Part shown: positions 7,464 to 20,607 of the stretch, one piece after another
Position numbering within the stretch: the stretch's first letter is position 1
Layout of the letters: every line of letters starts with the position of its first letter
Source of the DNA: Planctomycetaceae bacterium
GTDB lineage: Bacteria; Planctomycetota; Planctomycetia; Pirellulales; UBA1268
Reading direction: 5' to 3'
Assembly (NCBI GenBank): GCA_021300535.1
Contig: JAJTED010000001.1
Location: 1-54,136 of the forward strand
DNA length: 54,136 bases
Program-made: the position numbers and the translations under genes
Notes under the pieces: generated by a model
Told to the model about the DNA's origin: nothing
Databases searched by the model: none
Seen by the model: only the letters and a program-made list of their open reading frames with translations

Positions 7464-9481
7464 CATTCCTTCAGCCGCTGATGCTCGCCGCGCTGCCGCT
7501 GGTGAGCCTGCCGATCATCATCCATCTCATCAACCAGCGCCGGTTCCAGACCGTGCAGTGGGCGGCGATGATGTTCCTGCTCTCGGCGCGGGCCATGTCA
7601 CGGGGATACTCGCGACTGCGGAACTGGCTGATCATGGCGATGCGGATGCTCGCCGTGGCGGCGGTGATCTTCGCGATCGGTCGGCCGCTGTCGCGCGGCT
7701 GGCTGGCGCTCGCCGGCGGCGCCCGCCCCGACACGGCGATCGTGGTCCTCGACCGCTCGCCGTCGATGCAGCAGCGGAGCGCGGCGGCCGCCGATACGAA
7801 GCTCGACACGGGCCGCCGGCAGCTCGTCGAGTCGCTGGCCACGCTCGGGGCTTCGCGGTGCGTGCTCGTCACCGACCCGGCGGTGAAGCCGCTGGAACTC
7901 GCGAGCCCGGCGGCACTGGCCGACCTGCCGGCTGCCGGTCCCGCGGCCGTGCCGGCCGACCTGCCGTTGTTGCTGCAGGCCGCCTACGACTACGTGAAGG
8001 AAAATGCCGCCGGAGCCACGGAGGTGTGGATCTGCTCCGACCAGCGGTCCAACGATTGGGCGCCGGAGAACGGGGCCTGGGGAGGGATTCGTGATGCGTT
8101 CACCAAGCTGCCGCAGCAGGTGCGGTTCCAGTTGCTCTCCTTCCGGGAACCGGCGGAGGGCAACATGGCGGTGCGGGTCACGGACACCAAACTCGAGAAG
8201 CGCGGCGACATCCGGGCTCTGGTGGTCACCGTGGCGGCGACGAGGCAGGAGGATGGCGAGCGGGTCGTGCTGCCGGTGACCTTTGAGATCGGCGGCGTGT
8301 CCTCGACGGTGCAGCTCGAGCTCACCGGCCGGGAGGCGGTGCTCAAGAACCACGTCATTCCCCTCGACCGCGCGGCTGGAAGCCGCGGCTGGGGCAAAGT
8401 GTCGATTCCGGCCGATGCGAACATCGCCGACAACGAGTTCTACTTCGTGTTCGACGAGCCGGTGGCCCGCAAGACGGTCGTCGTCGCGGAGGATCCGGCC
8501 GCGCGACGCTGGCTCGCGCTGCTGGCGGAGATCCCGCCGGAGAAGGACCAGCGGTCGGCCGCCGAGGCCGTCGCTCCCGAAGCCTTCGTGACCACGGCGC
8601 TCGACGAGACGGCGCTCGTGCTCTGGCAGGGGCAGTTTCCCGCCGGCCGGGATGCGGAGGCACTGACGGCGTTCCTGGCTCGCGGTGGCCAGGTCGTATT
8701 CTTTCCGCCTGATGTGCCCACGGAGACGACGTTCGCCGGGCTGACCTGGCGGTCTTGGGCGAACCATCCGCAGCCCGTGAAGCCCGTCTCGTGGCGGACC
8801 GATCAGGACCTGCTCTCCAATACCTTGGCCGGCGGCGCGCTGCCCGTCGGCGAAGTGCAGGTGTTCCGCTCCTGTGCGTTCGCCGGCGACCACGTGCCGC
8901 TGGCGTCGCTGCCGGAGGCGGCGCCTCTCCTGGCTCGCGTCGCCGACACTGCCGGCGGTGTCTATGTCTGCACCACGACGCCCAACGGCCGCGACTCCGC
9001 GCTCGCCAGCGAGGGAGTGGTACTGTACGCGATCGTGCAGCGGGCCATCGATCGGGGGGTGGCCGTGCTCGGCAAGTCCCGGCAGGTGGATGCCGGCCCG
9101 GCGGCCGAGGTGCTCACCGCGAAGGGCATCGAGTGGAGCCGGCTGGCCGGACCCGCCGACGTGCTGTCCACGGAAATCGGCCGGCACGCCGGTGTGTTTG
9201 CCGCGGACGATCGCCTCGTCGCCGTCAATCGGCCGGCGGAGGAAGACGCGGGCCGCATCGCGGCGGATGACCGAATCGACGGCCTGTTTCGTGACCTCTC
9301 GTACACCCGGCTCACCGGCACGGCCGGCAGCACGGACAGCCTCGTGCAGGAGATTTGGCGGGCGTTCCTGATTGCGATGGTGCTGGCGCTGATCGTAGAG
9401 GGACTGCTCTGCCTGCCCAAGTCGGCCGGCGCGGAGCGGTCGCCATTCGAGGGGCTGCGGCCCGTGGAGGCGGCGGCATGA
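7460..9481 (+). CDS. BatA-type membrane VWA protein
   Basis: A 673-residue membrane protein. The N-terminus matches the BatA/aerotolerance-type region: FLQPLMLAALPLVSLPIIIHLINQRRF, an early membrane helix followed by the characteristic LIHLINRR-like motif, then a second helix near residues 55-75. A VWA domain follows with DRSPSM at 98-103 (MIDAS-like DxSxS). The middle is a long periplasmic beta-rich part, and a last helix lies near 628-650. This family acts with MoxR in the envelope. The start overlaps the DUF58 stop, and the stop overlaps the next start (ATGA at 9478-9481). Confidence 0.88.
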   Translation: MTFLQPLMLAALPLVSLPIIIHLINQRRFQTVQWAAMMFLLSARAMSRGYSRLRNWLIMAMRMLAVAAVIFAIGRPLSRGWLALAGGARPDTAIVVLDRSPSMQQRSAAAADTKLDTGRRQLVESLATLGASRCVLVTDPAVKPLELASPAALADLPAAGPAAVPADLPLLLQAAYDYVKENAAGATEVWICSDQRSNDWAPENGAWGGIRDAFTKLPQQVRFQLLSFREPAEGNMAVRVTDTKLEKRGDIRALVVTVAATRQEDGERVVLPVTFEIGGVSSTVQLELTGREAVLKNHVIPLDRAAGSRGWGKVSIPADANIADNEFYFVFDEPVARKTVVVAEDPAARRWLALLAEIPPEKDQRSAAEAVAPEAFVTTALDETALVLWQGQFPAGRDAEALTAFLARGGQVVFFPPDVPTETTFAGLTWRSWANHPQPVKPVSWRTDQDLLSNTLAGGALPVGEVQVFRSCAFAGDHVPLASLPEAAPLLARVADTAGGVYVCTTTPNGRDSALASEGVVLYAIVQRAIDRGVAVLGKSRQVDAGPAAEVLTAKGIEWSRLAGPADVLSTEIGRHAGVFAADDRLVAVNRPAEEDAGRIAADDRIDGLFRDLSYTRLTGTAGSTDSLVQEIWRAFLIAMVLALIVEGLLCLPKSAGAERSPFEGLRPVEAAA

Positions 9482-11688
9482 CCGAGTTTCAGGGGTTCCG
9501 CTTCTTCACCACGCCGTGGACGCTGGGGGTCTCGCTGGCGCTGATCGCGATCACCGCGGCGATCTGCGTGTTCGCGTGGAAGCGGAGCGGCTATGCGCCG
9601 GGCCAGGGGCTGCTGGAACTGCTGCGGCTGGCGATCGTGGGCCTGGTGGCGATCCTGCTCAACCAACCGGAGTGGGTGGAGGAATATCGGCCCGCCGACA
9701 AGCCGACGATCGCGGTCCTGCACGACGCCTCGCGGAGCATGGACACCCGCGACGTGGTGCTCAGCGGCACGGCCGCCCGGGCCGGCGGGCCGCAGACCCG
9801 CCGGGAGGCGATCGCCGAACTGATCACCAGCGATTTTTGGAAGCCGCTCGCCGAGCGGTTCAACGTCGAGATCGCCGCCTTCTCGCCGGCACCCGATGCC
9901 GCCGGCACCGACTACGCCGCACCGCTGGGCACGGTCCTCGATCGGTTCGTGGGTCTGCGGAGCGTCGTGCTCGTCGGCGACGGTGATTGGAACGAGGGCC
10001 CGGCCCCCTCGACGGCCGCCCAGGCATTGCGGCTGGCGCAGGTGCCGGTGGTCGCGGTGGCCGTGGGCAGCGAGACCAAACTTCCCGACGTCGAGTTCGC
10101 CAGCCTCGACTGTCCGACCGTCGGCGTGGCCGGCAAGCCGGTCCGCGTGCCGTTCACGATTCATTCGTCGCTGTCCACGGAACGGGTCGTGGTCGTGGAC
10201 TTCAAAGCGTCAAACGGCGACGCGCTCCGCAAGGAGGTCCGCCTGCCGGCGATGGGCACGGCCACCGACTGGCTCTATTGGACGCCCCGGGACGTTGGCG
10301 ACTACACGGTCACGATCACGGTGCCGAAGCAGGACGGCGAACTGCTCGCCGACAACAACCAGCGGACCGCGCCGATCGCGGTGCGGCGAGAGCAGCTCAA
10401 GGTGCTCGTCGTGGAGAGCATTCCGCGTTGGGAATACCGCTACCTACGCAACGCCTTGTCCCGCGATCCGGGCGTCGATGTCACCTGCCTTCTGTTCCAG
10501 CCGGGGCTCTCCAAGCGCGGCGGCGGCAACAAGGACTACATCCAGAAGTTCCCCTCCGGGCTCGACGCGCTGTCGCAGTACGACGTCGTGTTCCTCGGCG
10601 ACGTGGGCGTGTCTCCGGACCAGCTCACCGAGGAGGACTGCCGGCTGCTCAAGGGGCTCGTCGAGTACCAGGCCAGCGGGCTGGTGTTCCTGCCCGGCTG
10701 GCGCGGGGAGCAGGCGTCGCTGATGGGCACGGCCCTGGAGGAGCTTTGTCCTGTGGTCCTCGACCCGGTCCGCAAGGAGGGCTTCAGCTCCGAAGGCCCG
10801 CGGAAGCTCGTGCTCACCGAGGTGGGCCGCAAGAGCCTGCTCACCAAGCTTGCCGACTCGGGCACCGAGAATCTCGCAGTCTGGGAAAGCCTGCCGGGCG
10901 TGCAGTGGTACGGGCCGGTGCTGCGGGCCAAGGCGGGCAGCGAGGTGCTGGCCGTCCACGAGGACGCGGGCAACGAGTACGGCCGGATTCCGCTCTTGAT
11001 CACCCGCACCTACGGCGCGGGCAAGGTGCTCTACATGGCGACCGACGGCGCCTGGCGGTGGCGGAAGGGCGTCGAGGATAAATACCACTACCGATTCTGG
11101 GGCCAGGTGGTCCGGTGGATGGCCTACCGCCGCAACATGGCCAAGGGGGAGCGGATGAGCCTGTCGTTCGCCCCGGAGCAGCCGCAGCTCGGGCAGGCGC
11201 TGGCACTCGACGCCCGGGTAGCGCAGGCCAACGGTGAGCCGCTGTCGCGCGGCGAGGTGGCCGCGCGGGTCAAGGCCCCGTCGGGCACGGTGGAGACGGT
11301 GCGGTTCGCGCCGCCGGCCGGCGAGGGCGAGTGGGGCGTGTTCGCCGCGAACCTCACGCCGCGCGAACCGGGCAAGCACGAGGTGACGCTCGTCTGCAAG
11401 GAGACCGGCGATACGCTCGAGGCGTCGTTCTTCGTCCAGGGTTCGACGGCCGAGGGCATCGGTCGGGCGGCCCGACCCGAGGTGCTCGCCGAGATCGCGC
11501 AGGTCACCAAGGGCAGGCTCGTGCCGCCGGGTGAGATTGCGTCGATTATCGAATCGCTTGCCAAACTGCCGGAGCCGCCGCCGAGCGTGCGGCGGCTGCA
11601 GCTGTGGTGCCATCCGGCGGCGGCGGGTGTGATCGTGGGATTGCTGGGGCTGTTTTGGGTGATGCGGAAGCGGCAGGGGCTTGTCTGA
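9478..11688 (+). CDS. VWA/glutamine-amidotransferase-fold membrane protein
   Basis: A 736-residue membrane protein, second VWA partner in the operon. It has helices at about residues 12-32 and 42-60, then a VWA-type region with LHDASRSMDT (Asp83, Ser85, Ser87). After a beta-sandwich region comes a class-I glutamine-amidotransferase-like Rossmann segment (KVLVVESIPRWEYRYLRNAL and YDVVFLGDVGVSPDQLT). A C-terminal helix near 712-732 ends in basic residues. This is the usual companion of BatA in planctomycete MoxR operons. The amidotransferase-like part shows no obvious catalytic Cys, so it is probably structural. No enzymatic role is claimed. Confidence 0.85.
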   Translation: MTEFQGFRFFTTPWTLGVSLALIAITAAICVFAWKRSGYAPGQGLLELLRLAIVGLVAILLNQPEWVEEYRPADKPTIAVLHDASRSMDTRDVVLSGTAARAGGPQTRREAIAELITSDFWKPLAERFNVEIAAFSPAPDAAGTDYAAPLGTVLDRFVGLRSVVLVGDGDWNEGPAPSTAAQALRLAQVPVVAVAVGSETKLPDVEFASLDCPTVGVAGKPVRVPFTIHSSLSTERVVVVDFKASNGDALRKEVRLPAMGTATDWLYWTPRDVGDYTVTITVPKQDGELLADNNQRTAPIAVRREQLKVLVVESIPRWEYRYLRNALSRDPGVDVTCLLFQPGLSKRGGGNKDYIQKFPSGLDALSQYDVVFLGDVGVSPDQLTEEDCRLLKGLVEYQASGLVFLPGWRGEQASLMGTALEELCPVVLDPVRKEGFSSEGPRKLVLTEVGRKSLLTKLADSGTENLAVWESLPGVQWYGPVLRAKAGSEVLAVHEDAGNEYGRIPLLITRTYGAGKVLYMATDGAWRWRKGVEDKYHYRFWGQVVRWMAYRRNMAKGERMSLSFAPEQPQLGQALALDARVAQANGEPLSRGEVAARVKAPSGTVETVRFAPPAGEGEWGVFAANLTPREPGKHEVTLVCKETGDTLEASFFVQGSTAEGIGRAARPEVLAEIAQVTKGRLVPPGEIASIIESLAKLPEPPPSVRRLQLWCHPAAAGVIVGLLGLFWVMRKRQGLV

Positions 11689-11694
11689 CCAACC

Positions 11695-11703
11695 TGGAGG
11701 GAG
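11695..11703 (+). promoter_or_regulatory. Strong ribosome binding site for the DUF4175-like gene
   Basis: The sequence TGGAGGGAG ends 8 bases before the ATG at 11712. It is one of the clearest Shine-Dalgarno matches in the window. It fixes that start and suggests this gene is translated independently of its upstream neighbour, whereas most other junctions in this operon rely on 4-base overlaps. Confidence 0.7.
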
Positions 11704-11711
11704 AAACCATC

Positions 11712-15484
<3,773 letters not shown>

Positions 15485-15488
<4 letters not shown>

Positions 15489-16588
15489 AGAATCATCAAC
15501 GGCTTGAACGTGCGTTCCGGGCATCTGCCGCGGCGGTCCTCGCCGTGGCGGGGCTTGTCGTGCTCGCGGCCGAGGGCGTCGCACAGGTGCAACTCGAGAT
15601 GGCGCAGGGTCAGCAGTTGGTGCGACCGATGATCGCGCCGCCTGATGCCCAGGGTGATGGCGCCGGGGATGCGATCGGCGACCCGTGGTGGGACGATGCG
15701 GAGGCCGCGCGGCCGGACGCGAAGCCGCAGCGTGTGGCAGCGGACGAGGCCCCGGCCGGGGACCCCGCCGATGCCCAGGCGATGCTGCGTGCCCAGGTGG
15801 AGATGTTCGCCCAGAATGTTCGCCAGCAGGGGCTCGCGATCCTGCGGCGGGAGTTGTCGCTCGTGCGGCAGAGCTGCCCTTCGCTCGAGAAGCAGCAGCG
15901 GGCGCTCGTGCTCGAGGCCGGCCGCGGGGCGATCGACCGTGCCGTCGACGAGCAGATCCAGGCGGCCGGTGGCGGCCGGCGGCGCGTCGCCCCAAAGAGA
16001 GGTGGCGACCTCGAGGCGGCGATCCGTGATGTGCTCAAAGCCGCGGTGAAGGCCAATGCCGCCGAAGCCGAGTTGGCGGCCTATGAAGGCGAGCACGGGC
16101 TGCGGGAGGAGCGACGCAAGGCGGCAGTGGTCGCGGCGCTGGTGGCGGAGGTGGACCGCGAGGCCTATCTCGACGAAGCCGAACGGGAAGCCCTCGCCAA
16201 GGAGTTTACGGAATCGTATCGGGAGCGGTGGCGGCCTGCCCTGGCGGCGCTCCAGCAGAACGTCATGGTGCCGACGGAGAGCAACCTGCCGGGACTCGAG
16301 CGCTGCGTGGAAAAAGCACTCGGCAAGGAGCGGAAGGCCCAGTGGGTGGCGGCCCGCGAAGAGGCTCGCAAGCTCGCCGGGGGTCGGGGCATGCAGCAGG
16401 TCCAGGTGCACGCAGTGCAGCCGCTGGGCAACGGGGGCGTGCGGGCGAGGCTTTTCTTTGGCCGCGGCCAGCCGGGCGGCCGCCGGGTGCAGGTGGGTGG
16501 CAACGGCGGGCAGATGCTACTCGAAGTGCAGGCAGAGGTCGACGCAGGCGAGCAGCCCGAAGCCGCCCCGGCGGTGGAGGAGAAATGA
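15485..16588 (+). CDS. Secreted helical protein A (unknown function)
   Basis: A 367-residue exported protein. A signal peptide covers about residues 10-32 (basic start, AVLAVAGLVVLAAEGVAQ). The mature part is acidic and then strongly helical. It contains a block typical of a planctomycete family with helical LTxxQR-like turns, centred on LVRQSCPSLEKQQRALVLEA and ESNLPGLERCVEKALGKER. The protein coded at 19741-20607 is a diverged paralogue with the same order of blocks. It overlaps the preceding stop (ATGA) and the following start. Role unknown; the company it keeps suggests an envelope function. Confidence 0.65.
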
Positions 16589-17553
16589 ACCGCCTGCACG
16601 GACTGATCGCTGGTGCGCTTGGGGTCGTGCTCGCCATCGCGGCCAGCCGAGCCGATGACGTCGTGGTCGACGAGGCCGGCGGCGCGGCGGCCGGCCGCGG
16701 CCGGGGCATGGTGTTCGGCGGTGCCGACCTCGTGCAGATGTTCGACAGCCAGGCCTTCGAGCATGGGTTCCGGATGGCGGTTGTAATTGGCGAACAGGGC
16801 CGGATGCCGGGCCGGCCGCCCGTCGACAACGATGCCCATGTCGCGCAGCGGCTCGAGCCGGTCCGGCAGCGGCTCGAGGCGCGGATCACGACAGTCGATC
16901 GGATCGTGGGGCTCGAGGACAAGCAGCGGAAGAAGCTCGAGATCGCGGCCCAGTCCGACCTGCGGAGGCTCGCTGCCACGGTGGCCGAGGCCCGGGCGAA
17001 GTACGCCGGCCGCTCGCTCAAAGTCGATCCCCGCAACGGCGGCTTTGACGCCGAGGCCCAGAAGGTGGCGGAGGAGGTCCGGCAGGATGCCACGCGGTGC
17101 CGTGAGGTCATCGGCCAGGCCGCCGGGGCCGGGTCGCTTCTGGCCAAGGTCATCACCGGCACGCTCGACGAGGAGCAGGCCAAGAAGTACAAGGCGGTGA
17201 TGGACGGGCGGCGGGATTGCCGCTGGCGGGCGGCCGTCGCCACGGTCCTCTCCGAACTCGACGAGACGCTGGGGCTCACGCAGAAGCAGCACGACGCTCT
17301 GGCGGCGGCCCTCGTCGCCGCTCCCCCGGCGGCCGATGAACTGGCCAGCGACGGCACGGCACAGCCGGAATCAGCCGTCCTCCTGGTGGCCAGGCGGCTG
17401 GCCGCCTCCGTGGGCGGCGACGCGAAACTCACGGCCGTGCTCGATCCCCGGCAGCGGGCCGCGGTGGCCGCAGGTCTCCGGTATGCGGGCCTCGGGCAGG
17501 AGGCTGTCATCGGGGTGGATGAGGGTGTGGATCGGGACATCATCGTCGACTAG
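16585..17553 (+). CDS. Secreted helical protein B (unknown function)
   Basis: A 322-residue exported protein with an N-terminal signal (residues 1-23, ending ASRADD). The central helical region includes TTVDRIVGLEDKQRKKLEIA and SDLRRLAATVAEARAKYAG. These match, segment by segment, DSVCNLTDAQRRKLRLAMES and SDVRRLSEDIEAERRKYQG in the protein coded at 20604-21575, so B and B' are paralogues. The short turn 'LxxxQRKKL' recalls Spy/CpxP-like helical hairpins, but the match is too weak to name the family. It starts inside the stop of gene A (ATGA). Confidence 0.65.
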   Translation: MNRLHGLIAGALGVVLAIAASRADDVVVDEAGGAAAGRGRGMVFGGADLVQMFDSQAFEHGFRMAVVIGEQGRMPGRPPVDNDAHVAQRLEPVRQRLEARITTVDRIVGLEDKQRKKLEIAAQSDLRRLAATVAEARAKYAGRSLKVDPRNGGFDAEAQKVAEEVRQDATRCREVIGQAAGAGSLLAKVITGTLDEEQAKKYKAVMDGRRDCRWRAAVATVLSELDETLGLTQKQHDALAAALVAAPPAADELASDGTAQPESAVLLVARRLAASVGGDAKLTAVLDPRQRAAVAAGLRYAGLGQEAVIGVDEGVDRDIIVD

Positions 17554-17555
17554 CC

Positions 17556-18644
17556 ATGCAACGCACATCCATCGCCATTCTCGCCGTCGCTGTTACGGCC
17601 GCGGGCCTTGCCCGCGGCGAGGGGCCGCTCGTGAAGTACGGTGACCCGGTGCCGCGGGACGTCCGCGAGATCTACGACGCCGGCATCCGCTATCTGCTCA
17701 AGACGCAGGACGCCGACGGCTCGTGGAAAGATGGCCAGGCCGGGGCGGGCGTGACCGGGATGGCAATGATGGTCCTGCTCGCCTCCGGCGAGGATCCGAA
17801 CTACGGCCCCTATCGCGTGCCGATCCGCAAGGCGCTGCGGAGCATGCTCAACCTCCAGGACGGTGGCACGGGTTTCCTCGGCGGCGAGGGGGGGCACGAC
17901 AGCATGTACCAGCACGGCTTCGCGATGCTGGCGCTCGCCGAGGCCTACGGCGTGGTGGACGACCGCGGCCTGTGGACGGAGGCCGGTGTCCAGGCGGGCA
18001 AGGGCTCCGGGCGGCCGATCGGCAAGGCGCTGGAACTCGCCGTCCGCCGCGCGGTGTCGAGCGGCAAGCAGAATCCGGTCGGAGGCTGGCGGTACAGCCC
18101 TGATGCCAAGGACGCCGACACGTCTGTTAGCGGCGCGGTCCTCATGGGACTGCTGGCGGCCCGCAACGCGGGCATCGAGGTGCCCGACGAGACGATCGAC
18201 CGCGCGATCAAGTACTACGTGTCGATGACCGGTGGCAACGGCCAGGTGGGCTACTCGGGCAGCCCCGGCGGCGGCAGTGATGCGGTGACCAGCATCGGCG
18301 TGCTCGTGTACTCGATCGCTCGGCGTCAGGAGCTGCCGCAGTACAAGGCGGCGACGAAGTATCTCGTGAGCCGCAGTCGCGGCGGCGAGCAGATGGCCGG
18401 CATGGACGGCTATCCGGGCTACACCGACTACTACCGGGCACAGGCGCTGTTCCAGTGCGACGTGACGGCCTGGGAGAAGTGGAATGCGGGGCTCGTGAAG
18501 ACGCTCAAGGCGATGCAGGCCAAGGACGGCAGCCTGTCCGGCGGTCGTGCCGGGATGGGGGCGGTCGGCGGCACGGTGACCACCTCGTTGTACCTGCTCT
18601 CGCTGGCCGTGAACTTCAAGTTCCTGCCTGTCTACGAACGTTAG
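17556..18644 (+). CDS. Secreted squalene-cyclase-like (alpha-toroid) protein C
   Basis: A 362-residue exported protein with a signal peptide (about residues 1-21). It carries repeats of the prenyltransferase/squalene oxidase type: LLKTQDADGSWKDG, QHGFAMLALAEAYG, GGWRYSPDAKDADTSVSGAV and ALFQCDVTAWEKWN. The QxxDGSW/F and alternating short helices indicate an alpha-alpha toroid. True terpene cyclases carry a DxDD motif, which I do not see, so an enzymatic cyclase role is unlikely; a binding role is inferred. A close paralogue follows directly (18656-19735), with a nearly identical N-terminal mature region (EGPLVKYGDPVPRDVRE). Confidence 0.8.
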   Translation: MQRTSIAILAVAVTAAGLARGEGPLVKYGDPVPRDVREIYDAGIRYLLKTQDADGSWKDGQAGAGVTGMAMMVLLASGEDPNYGPYRVPIRKALRSMLNLQDGGTGFLGGEGGHDSMYQHGFAMLALAEAYGVVDDRGLWTEAGVQAGKGSGRPIGKALELAVRRAVSSGKQNPVGGWRYSPDAKDADTSVSGAVLMGLLAARNAGIEVPDETIDRAIKYYVSMTGGNGQVGYSGSPGGGSDAVTSIGVLVYSIARRQELPQYKAATKYLVSRSRGGEQMAGMDGYPGYTDYYRAQALFQCDVTAWEKWNAGLVKTLKAMQAKDGSLSGGRAGMGAVGGTVTTSLYLLSLAVNFKFLPVYER

Positions 18645-18655
18645 GAAGCCGGCCG

Positions 18656-19735
18656 ATGCGCATGATTCTTTCGGCACTCGTCGTGCTGCTTGCCGTGGCC
18701 ACGGCCCGCGCCGAGGGGCCGCTCGTCAAATATGGCGACCCGGTGCCGCGGGACGTGCGCGAGCTCTACGAAGCCGGTCTGCGGCACCTGCTCAAGACGC
18801 AAGACGCCTCGGGGGCGTGGAAGAGCCAGCACGGCACGCCGGCGCCGACCGCCATGGGCCTGATGGTGCTGCTGGCCAGCGGTGAGGACCCGAACTTCGG
18901 GCCCTACCGCGGTCCGATCCGCCGCGCGATCCGGGCGCTGCTCAACGAGCAGGATGCGGGGGTGGGCTACATCGGCGGCACAGGAGGCAATCCCAGCATG
19001 TATCACCATGGCTTCGCGATGCTCGGTCTCGCCGAGGCGTATGGAGTGGTGGACGACCGCGGCCTGTGGAGCGATTCGGGGGCGGAGGGAGGCAAAGGGC
19101 AGACCCGTTCGATCGGCAAGGCCCTGGAACTGGCGGTCCGGGCCGCCGTGACGGCCAACAAGAAGAACCCGACCGGCGGCTGGCACTACGGCCCGGAGAT
19201 GCCCTCGGCCGACACGTCGGTCAGCGGCGCCGTGCTGATGGGTCTGCTGGCGGCCCGCAACGCGGGCATCGAGGTGCCCGACGAGACGATCGACCGGGCA
19301 ATCAAGTACTACGTGTCGATGACCGGTGGCAACGGGAACGTGGGCTACTCCGGCGGCGCGGGCCACGGTACCGAGGCGACGACTTCGATCGGGGTGCTCG
19401 TGTTCTCGATCGCCCGGCGCCAGACCCTGCCGCAATACACGCAGGCCGCCGCCTATCTAGAGAAGGCGAGCAGCGGGGCTGCGGGCGGCGCAAACCGGAT
19501 GATGGGCGTGCGGAGCAACGGATCGTCTTATGAGCACTATTATCGGGCACAGGCCCTGTTCCAATGCGACGTGCAGGTCTGGGAGAAGTGGAATGCGGAT
19601 CTCGTGAAGACGCTCAAGGCAACGCAGGCGAAGGACGGGAGTTTCAGCATGTCGTATGGTGCGGAGGTGGACACGCCCCTGTCGCTGCTCGCCGTGGCGG
19701 TGAACTACAAGTTTTTGCCGGTCTACGAGCGGTGA
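18656..19735 (+). CDS. Secreted squalene-cyclase-like (alpha-toroid) protein C', paralogue of the preceding gene
   Basis: A 359-residue exported protein with a signal of about 19 residues (ILSALVVLLAVATARA). It is closely related to its upstream neighbour: EGPLVKYGDPVPRDVRE and MGLLAARNAGIEVPDETID are shared without change. It has the same alpha-toroid repeats (LLKTQDASGAWKSQHG, HHGFAMLGLAEAYG, GGWHYGPEMPSADTSVSGAV) and likewise lacks a DxDD motif. The two genes are 11 bases apart. The shared blocks make recent tandem duplication likely. Confidence 0.8.
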   Translation: MRMILSALVVLLAVATARAEGPLVKYGDPVPRDVRELYEAGLRHLLKTQDASGAWKSQHGTPAPTAMGLMVLLASGEDPNFGPYRGPIRRAIRALLNEQDAGVGYIGGTGGNPSMYHHGFAMLGLAEAYGVVDDRGLWSDSGAEGGKGQTRSIGKALELAVRAAVTANKKNPTGGWHYGPEMPSADTSVSGAVLMGLLAARNAGIEVPDETIDRAIKYYVSMTGGNGNVGYSGGAGHGTEATTSIGVLVFSIARRQTLPQYTQAAAYLEKASSGAAGGANRMMGVRSNGSSYEHYYRAQALFQCDVQVWEKWNADLVKTLKATQAKDGSFSMSYGAEVDTPLSLLAVAVNYKFLPVYER

Positions 19736-19740
19736 ACTCC

Positions 19741-20607
19741 ATGATGCGAACCACGAACCAAAGAATGTGGCTCTCGCTCGTTGGGGCGTTGGTGACGGCC
19801 GCGGTCGGACACGCCGCATGGGCGCAACAAGAGTCTGCGGCGGCCGCCAAAAAGCCCGTCGAGAAGGCCGCACGCGACGAGGCCGCGGACGCCCTGGCGG
19901 GGCAGAAGCAGGAGGAAGCAAAGCAAAAGGAGGCCGCGAGGCGGGCGGCCGATCAACAACGCCAGCAGCAGATCGCCCAGCAGGCCCAGCATATGCAGCC
20001 GTTCTTCCAGCCCGCGTTGCACGCGGAATTGGAACGCGTCCGCAAGACCTGCGGAAGCGTCCCGGCCGACGCCCGCAAGAAGATCGTGGCGGCAGGCAAC
20101 GAGACGGTGAAAGTCTTGGCCCGGCAGTTTGCCGAGCGGCAGTTGGCGGGCCAGGGCAGGCAGGGCTTCGATCTCCAGAAAACGATGCACGAGGCCGTGG
20201 CGGCGGCCGTCAAGCCGCATGCCACGGAAGAGGAGTTCGCTGCGTATGAGCAGGAGCAGGCGGCCCGCGTCGCGCGGCGCGTGCGTACGGCTCGGATTCT
20301 GATCGTCACCAAGCTGGAGAACCAGCTCAAGCTCACGCAATCCCAGCGGGAGAAGATCGAGGCCGACCTGGAGAAGCACTGGGAAGCAGGCTGGCTGCGG
20401 GTGCTCGACGACAACGGCAGCATAATCAACAACCTGCGGCCCGCCCCCGACTTCGCCGACAGGTGCATCGCCCCGCATCTCGACGACCGCCAGAGGGCGG
20501 ATTGGAAGTCGTGGTGTCAGCAGGCCGGTTGGAAACACATGGGACAGCATTTTGGCTGGAACTTCGATGGCCAGTCCCTGCAGCCTGATCCGTGGTGGTT
20601 TCAATGA
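19741..20607 (+). CDS. Secreted helical protein A' (paralogue of the gene at 15485)
   Basis: A 288-residue exported protein. The signal peptide is about residues 9-31 (LSLVGALVTAAVGHAAWAQ), followed by a charged, Gln/Lys/Glu-rich coiled-coil-prone stretch. The main domain holds LERVRKTCGSVPADARKKIV, FDLQKTMHEAVAAAVKPHA, EFAAYEQEQAARVARR and LDDRQRADWKSWCQQAGW, parallel in order to protein A. The start is ATG 19741; ATG 19744 and GTG 19732 are alternatives. It overlaps the next gene by 4 bases. Function unknown. Confidence 0.65.
   Translation: MMRTTNQRMWLSLVGALVTAAVGHAAWAQQESAAAAKKPVEKAARDEAADALAGQKQEEAKQKEAARRAADQQRQQQIAQQAQHMQPFFQPALHAELERVRKTCGSVPADARKKIVAAGNETVKVLARQFAERQLAGQGRQGFDLQKTMHEAVAAAVKPHATEEEFAAYEQEQAARVARRVRTARILIVTKLENQLKLTQSQREKIEADLEKHWEAGWLRVLDDNGSIINNLRPAPDFADRCIAPHLDDRQRADWKSWCQQAGWKHMGQHFGWNFDGQSLQPDPWWFQ

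Noticed and set aside
17556-19735. True squalene or terpene cyclases.
   Set aside because: The fold repeats fit, but no DxDD catalytic motif is visible and both proteins are exported.
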